From: Bacillota bacterium
GTDB lineage: Bacteria > Bacillota > Clostridia > Christensenellales > Aristaeellaceae
DNA length: 64,000 nt
Direction of reading: 5' to 3'
Assembly: GCA_023444095.1 (NCBI GenBank)
Contig: JAEZRP010000001.1
Location: forward strand, 1 to 64,000
Part shown: positions 1 to 7,629 of the stretch, piece after piece
Position numbering within the stretch: position 1 is the first letter of the stretch
Layout of the letters: each line of letters opens with the position of its first letter
Program-made: the position numbers and the translations under genes
The notes under the pieces: generated by a model
What the model saw: only the letters and a program-made list of their open reading frames with translations
Databases searched by the model: none
Told to the model about the DNA's origin: nothing

Positions 1-57
1 CTCGCCCAGCTGCTTTCGAAATGCCGACTGTTCCGGTGTGATCTTCTGTTTTCCCAT
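1..57 (-). CDS. N-terminal fragment of an unidentified protein (runs off the window)
   Basis: An ATG at 57 on the minus strand is preceded by a good ribosome binding site (GGAGG at about 66-70) and stays open to the window edge, giving 19 residues that begin MGKQKITPEQ. It lies downstream of the HD-domain gene in the same direction, so it could be the next gene of that run. Too little is visible to assign a family. Confidence 0.45.
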   Translation of the reverse strand, partial: MGKQKITPEQSAFRKQLGE

Positions 58-189
58 GCTTGTTATCCTCCACGCTGTTTTATTCTACCACAGCCTCGAG
101 GTTTACACATAATTCGGGACGGTCTCTCGCATTCCAGCGCCAGCCGGGCGGCGGGCTTCTCCAAGTTCCCTCGCGACTTGAACTCCGGG

Positions 190-666
190 TCATGCTTGTA
201 TGCCGCAGAATCCAAACTCTGCCTTCAAATTCTCATACCTGCCCTTTTCATGCTCGGCGATCTCGAACAGTGGGTTATAGAAGCAATGCTGCAATACATC
301 GGCATCAATCAGAACCTCGTCGAAAGAGGCAAATTGACCGCCCTTGCTGCTGTGATTCCCTATCGCGCGGCAGATCGCATCCATTTCATCATTGGTAAAG
401 CATTGTAGTGAGGCAAGGATCTCCCTTGCCATTGCCGCGCTTTTCTTTGCGTGTTCTTTGGTGTCCATCGTTGAATATGAAGAGATGTCATGAAGCATGC
501 CCGCGATCGTCGACAGCTCGGCATCCTCACCCCTTTTCAGGGCGATGAGCGCACAAGCCTGAGAAACGCCATACAAATGCAGGTACCCGCATCTTCTTTC
601 CTGCGCATCCGTCATATGCAGTAGGATCGAATCAACGTGTTTCCGAACCTTTTCAATTCTGTTCAT
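190..666 (-). CDS. HD-domain metal-dependent phosphohydrolase-like protein
   Basis: 158 aa. The segment MLHDISSY near residue 57 supplies the HD dyad of the HD superfamily. Upstream histidines and the later GNHSSKGG and DADVLQH segments fit the other metal ligands. The family hydrolyses phosphate esters or nucleotides, but the substrate cannot be told here. The ATG at 666 has a strong AAGGAGGTGTGACGG site in front. Its start lies inside the end of the upstream broken gene, so the two were probably co-transcribed. Soluble, with no signal peptide or membrane segment. Confident of the fold, not of the reaction. Confidence 0.8.
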   Translation of the reverse strand: MNRIEKVRKHVDSILLHMTDAQERRCGYLHLYGVSQACALIALKRGEDAELSTIAGMLHDISSYSTMDTKEHAKKSAAMAREILASLQCFTNDEMDAICRAIGNHSSKGGQFASFDEVLIDADVLQHCFYNPLFEIAEHEKGRYENLKAEFGFCGIQA

Positions 667-1469
667 CCGTCACACCTCCTTCTCTTTGACCGACGACCGC
701 TTCTTGATTCAACAGCTCCGCGAGATTGTTCTGACATCCCAATCGCCGCGATTCGCGGCGCGCTCTATCCAGCCAGGTCCTCTCCGCGCCAAGCCCTGCG
801 AAATAGCTCAACTTGAATTCAGCCAGCGGATATCCCTTTTCAGCCAGCTTCAGATTCCCTTTAAAACACTTATCATACAGTTTTCGCAAGAATACTTCTC
901 AATCAGTTCGTTGCATCGCCGCTGGGCAGGCAAAATCAGCGACAATGCCATGAATTGCTCCGCGGCACTGCCCCTTTCCAATACTCCAATAGTTCCTTGA
1001 TATATTCCAAGGTGACGCCATTGGGATTCACGAACTGAACCGGAAATTGAAAACATGCGTTTGGGTATTCCTTGCCAAAAACCGTCAACGCTTTTCCCCT
1101 TGGGCAATCTTCCACACAGGATATACAGGAGCTCACATGATCCTGAACGGCCTTTTTGAACTCCTCCCCATATTCGCCGCTATAATCGCCTGCAAAGAAA
1201 AAGATGCGCCAGCGATCCTTGTTCATGAGTATGCTGCACAAGTAATAATCCTCATCGGGAATTCTCCAATAATTGGGGCCAAACCACTGTCGAGGCGCCA
1301 TTCGATTTTCTCTTAAATCGGCGACGAAATTCAGAGCCGTCTCCATCAAGTCCCCCGAAAGAAGCTCGCGGATTTCTTCCTCAATTTGTGGACTGATCCC
1401 TCGTTCTTGGTCCAAAGAGGCATTGCTTTTCTCGGGCATGCTTTCAACCCCTTCCGCATCTTCAATCAT
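653..1469 (-). pseudogene. Unidentified gene broken by two single-base frameshifts
   Basis: Three reading frames carry consecutive, protein-like pieces of one gene. Frame A runs from 1469 to a stop at 936 and includes a Cys-rich stretch (CISCVEDCPRG). A second frame carries the next roughly 30 residues (FMALSLILPAQRRCNELIEKY). A third runs from about 889 to 653 (LYDKCFKGNLKLAEKGYPLA). Adding one G to the GGGG run near 970 and one A to the AAAA run near 882 would join them into about 270 residues. The frame is shared with the upstream gene, separated only by its TAG stop. Translation may start at ATG 1469 or at ATG 1439, which has the better SD. I do not recognise the family. Genuine decay and homopolymer sequencing error cannot be told apart here. 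Confidence 0.5.
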
Positions 1470-1496
1470 CCGCAGCGCAAAACGGTCGGCTTCATC

Positions 1497-2345
1497 CTAA
1501 GTTGACTCACTCGGAACGGGTAATTGAAAATCCAATCTGCCGAACTTCTCCAAATACTGAATTTCACTGATAAAGTCACTGGATGCCCAGTAATAGTTTC
1601 CGATAATCTGCTCCCGGTCTTCCCATTCTGCCGCCTCTTTCAGGTATGCGACCGGGAGTTCATTCGTATGACGCAGTCTTTCAACCATAGCGTCCAACTC
1701 GATATCGACGAGCTCTTTATACTCAGGATACCGTTCGCTGTCCGGCGAACGAACGAAGCTCAGCGGCGATTCCTTCCATGGTTCATATTTCGATGGGTCG
1801 AAATTACCGAAATCCGGATCGGCATTCCGTCCTTGCGTCTTTCGAATTTCGTCCAGCGCAAGCGCCTTATGATAAAGAGCGCCGCCGCTGTCCGCATATT
1901 TGAATATAAAGTCAATCAGATTGCCGAGGATTCGAACGGTTTGATTCTTCGGGTCATGGCCATACCAAGGGGCATGGGAATATTCATTGTTCGAAGGGAT
2001 TCCGCAAATCCATCCGGTCGGCGTCAAGTATTCGCCGGAAGAAAGGTATTTCAAAATTCCCTTCACAATGGGGTGATTCGGACCCTGGAAGCAGTAGCCT
2101 ACCCGCTCCAGCTGATCCAGCGCATAGGACGTTATCTCAGGCGAGGAATTCGGATTCCAGATATTTGCTTCCATGTTGTGCCCAAAACCGCCATCCTCAT
2201 TTTGATATGCGGAAATCACGCTGAGAAAATCCTCCGGGTTCCCGTTCTCAAATGCGGTTTTCCACATTGTAAACTCCAGGGGCCTTGCGCCCCGGAAAAC
2301 CATCTTTCTTAATTTCATAAAATCGTCCAAAGACAGTCTTTTCAA
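1497..2345 (-). CDS. Hypothetical protein, possible alpha/alpha-toroid (prenyltransferase/squalene cyclase-like) fold
   Basis: 282 aa. The segment YQNEDGGFGHNME near residue 47 resembles the QW-type repeat motif of terpenoid-cyclase and prenyltransferase toroids, and the helical pattern of the first half fits. No catalytic DxDD motif is visible, so enzymatic cyclisation is not claimed. The start is TTG at 2345; this TTGA overlaps the TGA stop of the upstream nucleosidase gene, with a G-rich SD in front, so translation is probably coupled. No signal peptide. Function unknown. Confidence 0.7.
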   Translation of the reverse strand: MKRLSLDDFMKLRKMVFRGARPLEFTMWKTAFENGNPEDFLSVISAYQNEDGGFGHNMEANIWNPNSSPEITSYALDQLERVGYCFQGPNHPIVKGILKYLSSGEYLTPTGWICGIPSNNEYSHAPWYGHDPKNQTVRILGNLIDFIFKYADSGGALYHKALALDEIRKTQGRNADPDFGNFDPSKYEPWKESPLSFVRSPDSERYPEYKELVDIELDAMVERLRHTNELPVAYLKEAAEWEDREQIIGNYYWASSDFISEIQYLEKFGRLDFQLPVPSEST

Positions 2346-3073
2346 AATAAATCCCCCCCATGAAATACGGATCGTCCACAGCCATGCGCAATTTCCTTCA
2401 AAATAGCGATCACGACGTTCGCCGAGATTTGCGAAGCCCTGTCGCAGTTCTGCTCAAAAGCCTCCACCCCGCCGTGTTCGGCCGTGTCGGTGATCGTGCG
2501 GACCGCGATAAACGGGATTTCATTCACGTAACAGGTATGCGCGACGCTGGCGGTCTCCATGTCTACGCAAAGGGCCGGGAGTTTCATGTTAATTTCATTC
2601 CGGTGTTCGTCCTCGATAAAGGTTTCGCCCGTGATCATTGTGCCGAAGTAGACGTTGGGCAGACGATTCCTTGATATCGCAACCTTCGCGATGCTGATCA
2701 ATTCCTGATTCGCGCTGAAAAAGATGGTTTTCATAAAGGGGTGAAATTCTGTCAGTATTCCGGCGGAAACGTCCCAATAGGCGGATTCGTTGGAAACGAC
2801 GGTGTCGAATAATTGGATCTTTTCGTCCATCCCCCCTGCGGTCCCCGCATTGATGATGGCATTGCATCCATAAGTATCAATCAGGATTTGGGTGGCAATC
2901 GCCGCGTTCGTTTTACACACGCCGCAGAAAAGGGTAACAATTTCAACGTCCTCGATCTTGCCATGATAGAACTTCAGCATTGCCTTTTCGGAAACGGAGC
3001 ATTCGTCAATCAAGCGAAGGAATGGTGCCACTTCCTGGTCTCCCGCACAAACGATGCCGATCTTTGATTTCAT
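2342..3073 (-). CDS. mtnN: 5'-methylthioadenosine/S-adenosylhomocysteine nucleosidase family protein
   Basis: 243 aa, usual length for the family. The enzyme cleaves adenine from MTA and SAH in SAM recycling. Family features seen: IGIVCAGDQEVAPFL at the N-terminus, the NAGTAGGMD loop near residue 76, GETFIED, the ribose-binding VDMETASVAH segment, and the catalytic Asp in RTITDTAEHGG near the C-terminus. It is the first gene of the minus-strand run and overlaps the next start by 3 bases. The N-terminus is slightly divergent, so another purine nucleosidase of the superfamily is possible. Confidence 0.8.
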   Translation of the reverse strand: MKSKIGIVCAGDQEVAPFLRLIDECSVSEKAMLKFYHGKIEDVEIVTLFCGVCKTNAAIATQILIDTYGCNAIINAGTAGGMDEKIQLFDTVVSNESAYWDVSAGILTEFHPFMKTIFFSANQELISIAKVAISRNRLPNVYFGTMITGETFIEDEHRNEINMKLPALCVDMETASVAHTCYVNEIPFIAVRTITDTAEHGGVEAFEQNCDRASQISANVVIAILKEIAHGCGRSVFHGGDLF

Positions 3074-3164
3074 GCGTAACCCTCATTCCATCATTCATCC
3101 ACCCTGCAAAATTCTGCATCGATGCCACAGCATACCACGCCCCAAAGGAATTGTCAATTCTATG

Positions 3165-3197
3165 AAAAGACCCCCGCCCGTCGGGCGAAGGCCTGAT
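3165..3197 (-). terminator. Probable terminator of the ABC exporter operon
   Basis: On the minus strand, just past the stop of the lipoprotein gene, a GC-rich inverted repeat (CGCCCG/CGGGCG) is followed by GGGGTCTTTTC. The loop is short and the T run is modest. Confidence 0.45.
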
Positions 3198-3201
3198 TCG
3201 T

Positions 3202-4110
3202 TTACACTTGCCACTTGCCGAGCCACTCGGAATACCGCCTGTAGATTTCGTCGAACTGCCCGGCCAGGTTCTGCGCGTCGTTGAGCGTGTACTTGTCGGC
3301 AAACTCGTCAAAGGTGTAATTGCCCGCCGCGAGCTCGGAGAGCGCGTATTGCTCGAGCGCGTGCGCGTCCTCGATGATCTTGACGAGATCCTGAAGCTCG
3401 GTTGGGCTGATCCCGTTTACGCGCGCGGCGAGGTTGTCAAAGTAGTCCTCCGCGCGGTAGGAGGCGAATCCGTACGGTCCGTCGTCCTTCAGGTAATTCT
3501 CGGCGTCGCCGGGGTAGAGGTAATATGTGATGGTCGAACCGTCGTCGCCCGTCATGGTGGAGGTGTACTCCGTCCACTGGCAGACGAAGTAGAGGTAGTC
3601 GAGCATCTTGGTGAGCTCGCCCACCACGCCGTCGGACGCGATCGACATCCAGAGCGCGTACTGCTCCGACACGGTCGAGAGATCGACGACCCGATAGGAC
3701 GCGTCGACGATCCGATAGTTGTACTCATATCCGTATTCGTCGGTGTAGTCCTCCACCTTCATCCTGCCCGTGACCTCAATCGCCTGCTCGGTGTAGTCGA
3801 AGGTTTTGCCGTCCGGCGCGTACACCGCCATTGTGTTTGAAAGCTGCAGGCTGTTCGGCACGCAGAAGGGACAGCTCTGGTACGGCAGATTCAGAAGGTA
3901 CATGAACTTGCCGCTGACGGGCGAGACCGTCGCCATGTAGCCCGTGATGGTGACGGGCTTTCCGTCGAGCTTCTCGATGGTCGAAAGATCGACCGCGTCG
4001 AGGAAGCTGAGCTTCGCGGGCTCTCCCGATGCCTTTTGATCCGAGCAGCCGCTCGCGACGATAATGAGCGCAAGCGCCAGAAGGATCGCGAAGATCCGAT
4101 TCAAATTCAA
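3202..4110 (-). CDS. Lipoprotein associated with an ABC exporter (CPFC motif)
   Basis: 302 aa from a TTG start at 4110. This start overlaps the permease TGA (TTGA) and has AGGACGGGGTG as SD; the longer upstream reading in this frame is shadow of the permease. Residues 1-21 form a signal peptide ending in the lipobox VASGC, so the mature protein should be anchored outside the membrane. The first domain (about 30-150) contains a CPFC pair after a beta-rich segment and resembles OB-fold DUF3299-like proteins. The rest is helical and acidic. Operon position suggests a partner or cargo receptor of the exporter. Function unknown. Confidence 0.8.
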   Translation of the reverse strand: MNLNRIFAILLALALIIVASGCSDQKASGEPAKLSFLDAVDLSTIEKLDGKPVTITGYMATVSPVSGKFMYLLNLPYQSCPFCVPNSLQLSNTMAVYAPDGKTFDYTEQAIEVTGRMKVEDYTDEYGYEYNYRIVDASYRVVDLSTVSEQYALWMSIASDGVVGELTKMLDYLYFVCQWTEYTSTMTGDDGSTITYYLYPGDAENYLKDDGPYGFASYRAEDYFDNLAARVNGISPTELQDLVKIIEDAHALEQYALSELAAGNYTFDEFADKYTLNDAQNLAGQFDEIYRRYSEWLGKWQV

Positions 4111-5282
4111 TCGATCACCCCGTCCTTTCGCGCCATCCGCGCCGCCAGAAGGACGGTCGGAAGCACGCTGATGAGAAAGACAATTCCAAGGATCGCCCAC
4201 TGCGCGGCATACACGCGCGACCAGTTGAGGACGATGCCCATCGAGGCCACGAACCCGCCCATGAAGTTCAGCGCCAACATCGACGCCCCGAGCGCGAGAA
4301 GCGTCGCGAGAAGCCCGATCAGCGCGTTCTGAATGGTATAAAGAAGCGTGATCTTCCGCATGGAGATGCCGATCAGGCGCATGAGCGCAATTTCGCGCCG
4401 CGCGTCGTAGAGGTTGAGAAGCGTAATGACGACGACCACGAATATGTTCATCACGAGGATGATTCCGCACAAGAGATACACGATCTGCGTGCTCAAATCG
4501 ACGTTTTCAAGAACCTCGCGCAGGACCGTCGAGGGATTGATGACAAGAAGCGACGAGTTCTGGCCGTAGTACTGCGAAATCGTGTAGTAGCTGTTGAAGT
4601 CCTTCGTGCGAACGAGGATGGCGCACACGGTGCCCTCGGTCGCGTCCGCGCCCTCCCCGTCCCCTCCTTCCGCCGCTCCGATGCCGTGCACGGCCCAGAC
4701 GGTTTCGTAGGAAGTGAACACCTGGTTGTCGTAGGCGGTGTGCGTGGTCCTAAGGATGCCGACAACCTTGAGGGGCGAGGCGGCATGCTTCTCCCCGGCG
4801 TGGCCCAGGCCGTGGGAGGTGACGATCTCGTCGCCCACATGCACGCCGTACATCCGCGCGACGTCCGCACCGATTACGGCCTCGTAGGCGTCCGCAAACA
4901 TAACGCCCTCGGAAAGCGGCTTGCCATTCAGAAACGCAGGCGTGGTGCCGACGATCTTCGCGGCGTTGAAGCTGTCGCCCATGGTAAAGGGCACCACGTC
5001 GTTTACGTTGGGGTTCTCCTCGAGCTCGGTCACGTAGCTGTACGGGATCGTGCCGAGGGGCTTGTCTGTAAAAAACATGGTATTCATTGCGAGCTGCGTG
5101 GCGCTGCCGGATGGGCCGATGATGATGTCGTAGTATGCGGCGGTATTGACGATTCCCTCGCTCACCTGCGAGGAGACGTTGTATGCGAGAAGCGCCACCG
5201 TCGCGGAGAGCAGGATCGAAAGCGTGACGAGGACGAGCTTCCCCTTCTTGACTCCCATATTCTTAACCGCGAATTTAAGCAC
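4107..5282 (-). CDS. ABC transporter permease, MacB/FtsX family
   Basis: 391 aa from GTG at 5282, which overlaps the end of the ATPase gene and has a GGAGG SD. The layout is typical of MacB/LolC-type permeases: one N-terminal membrane helix (about 14-36), a large extracytoplasmic domain (about 40-260), then three helices (about 275-300, 325-350, 360-385). It works with the ATPase encoded just upstream and probably moves lipid- or protein-like cargo by mechanotransmission rather than import. The substrate is unknown. All four genes of the operon are overlapped or closely spaced. Confidence 0.88.
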   Translation of the reverse strand: MLKFAVKNMGVKKGKLVLVTLSILLSATVALLAYNVSSQVSEGIVNTAAYYDIIIGPSGSATQLAMNTMFFTDKPLGTIPYSYVTELEENPNVNDVVPFTMGDSFNAAKIVGTTPAFLNGKPLSEGVMFADAYEAVIGADVARMYGVHVGDEIVTSHGLGHAGEKHAASPLKVVGILRTTHTAYDNQVFTSYETVWAVHGIGAAEGGDGEGADATEGTVCAILVRTKDFNSYYTISQYYGQNSSLLVINPSTVLREVLENVDLSTQIVYLLCGIILVMNIFVVVVITLLNLYDARREIALMRLIGISMRKITLLYTIQNALIGLLATLLALGASMLALNFMGGFVASMGIVLNWSRVYAAQWAILGIVFLISVLPTVLLAARMARKDGVID

Positions 5283-5934
5283 GGAGGTTCGCCTCCTTTG
5301 CGGGCACCGAGGCTGCAACCTCGTTCATATCGACCACGCGGTCGAACATGGACGCGAGGCGGTCGTCGTGGGTGACTGCGATGAGCGTCCTGCCCCTCGA
5401 AACATCGATGAGCTGAGAAACGACGTCCCTCCCGATCTCGTAGTTGAGGTTGCCCGTCGGCTCGTCCGCAAGGATGATGGAAGGCTTTTTCACCAGCGCG
5501 CGCGCGATGGCGACGCGCTGCTTCTCGCCGCCGGAGAGGCGCGCGACCTTGCGCTTTTTGAGCGGAAGGATTTGCAGCCTTTCGAGCAGTTCCTTCGTGG
5601 AGGAGGTGTCTACACCCTCCAGCTCGAGCACGCGGATGTTATCTTCAACGGTCATTTCCTCGATGAGCTTGAAGTCCTGAAAGATGTAACCGACGTTTTG
5701 GATGCGGAACCGATCGCGCCTTTTCTGGCTGAGCGCGGTCATGTCCGCGCCGTCGATCCTGATTTTCCCTTCCGTGGGCGTCAGAACGCCCGCGATCATG
5801 TTGAGAAGCGTGGATTTCCCGCAGCCGGACGCCCCGAGCATGACGTAGGTGAGCCCCGTCTCGAACGAGAGATCGGCGTACTCAATGCGCGTCTCGTCCC
5901 GGAATGCGCGGGCGAGGCCAAATGTCTCTATCAT
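5275..5934 (-). CDS. ABC transporter ATP-binding protein, LolD/MacB type
   Basis: 219 aa. Walker A GASGCGKST (about residue 34), signature LSGGEKQRVAIARAL (about 134), Walker B ILADEPTG (about 154) and the switch His in AVTHD are all present. Length and the DEPTGNLN form are typical of the LolD/MacB/FtsE group. SD CGGAGG precedes ATG 5934. It is co-transcribed with the permease and lipoprotein genes. Cytoplasmic, energising the exporter. Confidence 0.93.
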   Translation of the reverse strand: MIETFGLARAFRDETRIEYADLSFETGLTYVMLGASGCGKSTLLNMIAGVLTPTEGKIRIDGADMTALSQKRRDRFRIQNVGYIFQDFKLIEEMTVEDNIRVLELEGVDTSSTKELLERLQILPLKKRKVARLSGGEKQRVAIARALVKKPSIILADEPTGNLNYEIGRDVVSQLIDVSRGRTLIAVTHDDRLASMFDRVVDMNEVAASVPAKEANLRA

Positions 5935-5977
5935 ATGGATGTACCTCCGTCTGAATGGGGAAAACGAGGACGACCGA

Positions 5978-6277
5978 TCAATCGTTCAGACGGACTTTCA
6001 GCGCGACGGGAAGGAGCACGCGGTGACCGGTCGCGGCGCGCGCGGCGAGCCTCCGGACGCGCGCGGCGGGAATGCGGAACGCGATGAGGAAGATGAGTGC
6101 CTCGGAAACGGCATGCAGAACCGCGAGGTCGTCACGGATGGCCGTGCAGACGGAGCAGGAGCAGCTCATGTGGAAGTGTCCGCCGTTCGTGGCGAGAAGC
6201 GCGAACGGTGCGGCGGACAGGCAGACGAGCGCGAACGCCAACGCGAACAGAAGAAGCCGGCTCGCCTTTTTCCGCAT
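5978..6277 (-). CDS. Small membrane protein, first gene of the exporter operon
   Basis: 99 aa from ATG 6277 with SD GGAGGGAGCGAC. Two hydrophobic segments (about 6-28 and 55-75) flank an outside loop rich in His and Cys (GGHFHMSCSCSVC), followed by a basic tail. The His/Cys loop could bind a metal, but this is inference. It sits directly behind the promoter at 6308-6336, so it heads the operon. No family recognised. Confidence 0.6.
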   Translation of the reverse strand: MRKKASRLLLFALAFALVCLSAAPFALLATNGGHFHMSCSCSVCTAIRDDLAVLHAVSEALIFLIAFRIPAARVRRLAARAATGHRVLLPVALKVRLND

Positions 6278-6307
6278 GTCGCTCCCTCCTTCCGCCCTGT
6301 ACCCTTC

Positions 6308-6336
6308 ATTGTATGGTTTCACAAACGCAGCGTCAA
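6308..6336 (-). promoter_or_regulatory. Promoter of the exporter operon
   Basis: Minus strand TTGACG, 17-base spacer, TACAAT, about 30 bases before the start codon at 6277. Confidence 0.6.
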
Positions 6337-6566
6337 GCCGAATCCCCGCGCGAGGCTGTAAAATAAATATGTCGATTTTTCAGATCCGCTTCGAGAAATG
6401 CGCAAACTCCGCCGTCCGGCGTCGGTTTTGATTGACCTCGTTTCATTCAAACTGACGCTTTGCCGCCTCTGCTCCCGTCATGGCGCATGCCAACGCCAGC
6501 TCTGCCACAGCGGAACGGAGAAATCGAGTCCGCACGCGCGATCCATGCGCATGATGCCAAAAATGA

Positions 6567-6594
6567 AAGGAGCATCGCATATGCGATGCTCCTT
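6567..6594 (-). terminator. Intrinsic terminator of rplM-rpsI
   Basis: A perfect 28-base palindrome (arms AAGGAGCATCGCAT and ATGCGATGCTCCTT) lies 9 bases past the rpsI stop on the minus strand and is followed by TCATTTTTGG. Confidence 0.85.
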
Positions 6595-6603
6595 CTTGCG
6601 CGA

Positions 6604-6996
6604 CTATCTCTTCGAGAACTGGGGCGCGCGGCGGGCGGCCTTCAGGCCGTACTTCTTGCGCTCCTTCATGCGCGGATCGCGGGTGAGGTAACCGGCCTTC
6701 TTGATGGCGCCCTTCAGCTCCTCGTCGGCCTTCACCAGCGCGCGGGCGATGCCGTGGCGGATCGCGCCGGCCTGGCCCGTGTATCCGCCGCCCTTGACGT
6801 TGACGACCACGTCGAAGCGGGCACCGGTGTCGGTCAGGCTGAGCGGCTGGCGCACGAGCATCTTCAGCGTCTCGTAGCCGAAATACTCCTCGATGTTGCG
6901 CTTATTGATGGTGATGGAGCCCTCGCCCGGGATCAGACGAACGCGAGCGATCGCCTTTTTTCTTCTGCCTACGGCATGAAAGCAAACCTCAGACAT
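6604..6996 (-). CDS. rpsI: 30S ribosomal protein S9
   Basis: 130 aa, the normal length. It starts with the typical short N-terminus before GRRKKAIARVRL, has the central GGGYTGQAGAIRHGIARAL block and ends in the basic tail RRAPQFSKR that reaches the decoding site. SD GGGAGGAGG precedes ATG 6996. It follows rplM in the conserved L13-S9 order, with a terminator right after. No anomaly. Confidence 0.98.
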   Translation of the reverse strand: MSEVCFHAVGRRKKAIARVRLIPGEGSITINKRNIEEYFGYETLKMLVRQPLSLTDTGARFDVVVNVKGGGYTGQAGAIRHGIARALVKADEELKGAIKKAGYLTRDPRMKERKKYGLKAARRAPQFSKR

Positions 6997-7012
6997 TTTC
7001 CGTCCTCCTCCC

Positions 7013-7444
7013 TTACTTCAGAACCAGCACTTCGGGCTTCTGGGCCTGCTGCTCGTGCTCGGAACCGGCATACACGTGAAGCTTCTTGAGCATCTTGTAG
7101 CCGAGCGGTCCCTTGGGCAGCATCCTGCGAACGGCCTCGCGGAACGCGAACTCGCTCTTGTTGGCCATCAGCTTTCTGTAAGTGATTTCCTTGAGTCCGC
7201 CCGGATAACCCGTGTGATAGTAATAGATCTTCTGATCGAGCTTCTTGCCCGTCAGGCGGATCTTCTCGGCATTGATCACGACGATATAATCGCCGCAATC
7301 GCAATGAGGCGTGAACGTGGGCTTGTTCTTGCCGCGCAGGATCGAGGCGACCTGGGAAGCCAGACGGCCAAGAACCATACCCTCGGCGTCGATCACGTAC
7401 CACTTACGCTCGACGGTCTGAGGATTCGCCATATAAGTACTCAC
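7013..7444 (-). CDS. rplM: 50S ribosomal protein L13
   Basis: 143 aa from GTG 7444. This start gives the usual short extension before MANPQTVERKWYVIDAEG and has SD GGGAGG; the longer upstream reading is not needed. Conserved segments include LGRLASQVASILRGK, the TPHCDCGDYIVVINA block and YPGGLKEITYRK. Early assembly protein of the large subunit. Its 5' leader of roughly 95 nt may hold an autoregulatory structure, as L13 leaders do in other Firmicutes. Confidence 0.97.
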   Translation of the reverse strand: MSTYMANPQTVERKWYVIDAEGMVLGRLASQVASILRGKNKPTFTPHCDCGDYIVVINAEKIRLTGKKLDQKIYYYHTGYPGGLKEITYRKLMANKSEFAFREAVRRMLPKGPLGYKMLKKLHVYAGSEHEQQAQKPEVLVLK

Positions 7445-7541
7445 GAAAAATTCCTCCCAAATTGACGATGGTTGCCGCCCGCGCGTGGTCAGTGCGCCTT
7501 TGGCCATCATTCGCGCTCGGGGCTAGTGAGCGGATTGACAC
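7445..7541 (-). promoter_or_regulatory. rplM 5' leader, candidate ribosomal-protein leader
   Basis: A leader of about 97 nt runs from the predicted transcription start to the rplM GTG. It has GC-rich segments that could fold, and L13 leaders are known in Firmicutes. I could not match a consensus by eye. Confidence 0.3.
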
Positions 7542-7548
7542 AAAATGT

Positions 7549-7577
7549 ATTATAACTCATATTCCGCGTTCGCACAA
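7549..7577 (-). promoter_or_regulatory. Promoter of rplM-rpsI
   Basis: Minus strand TTGTGC, 17-base spacer, TATAAT, located between the lysA stop and rplM. Confidence 0.7.
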
Positions 7578-7629
7578 CCGGTTTCGAAAAATTTTACGCG
7601 TTTTTTGCCCGGCAGGAGATTTGACCCCA

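Larger units (their letters stand above)
6278..6603. other. Intergenic region between the exporter operon and rpsI
   Basis: Apart from the exporter operon promoter (6308-6336) and the rpsI terminator (6567-6594) I see no gene, repeat or RNA. Open frames here are short and lack ribosome binding sites. Confidence 0.5.

Noticed and set aside
4111..4470. N-terminal extension of the lipoprotein gene
   Set aside because: The sequence is shadow of the permease; the TTG start at 4110 gives a proper signal peptide and lipobox.
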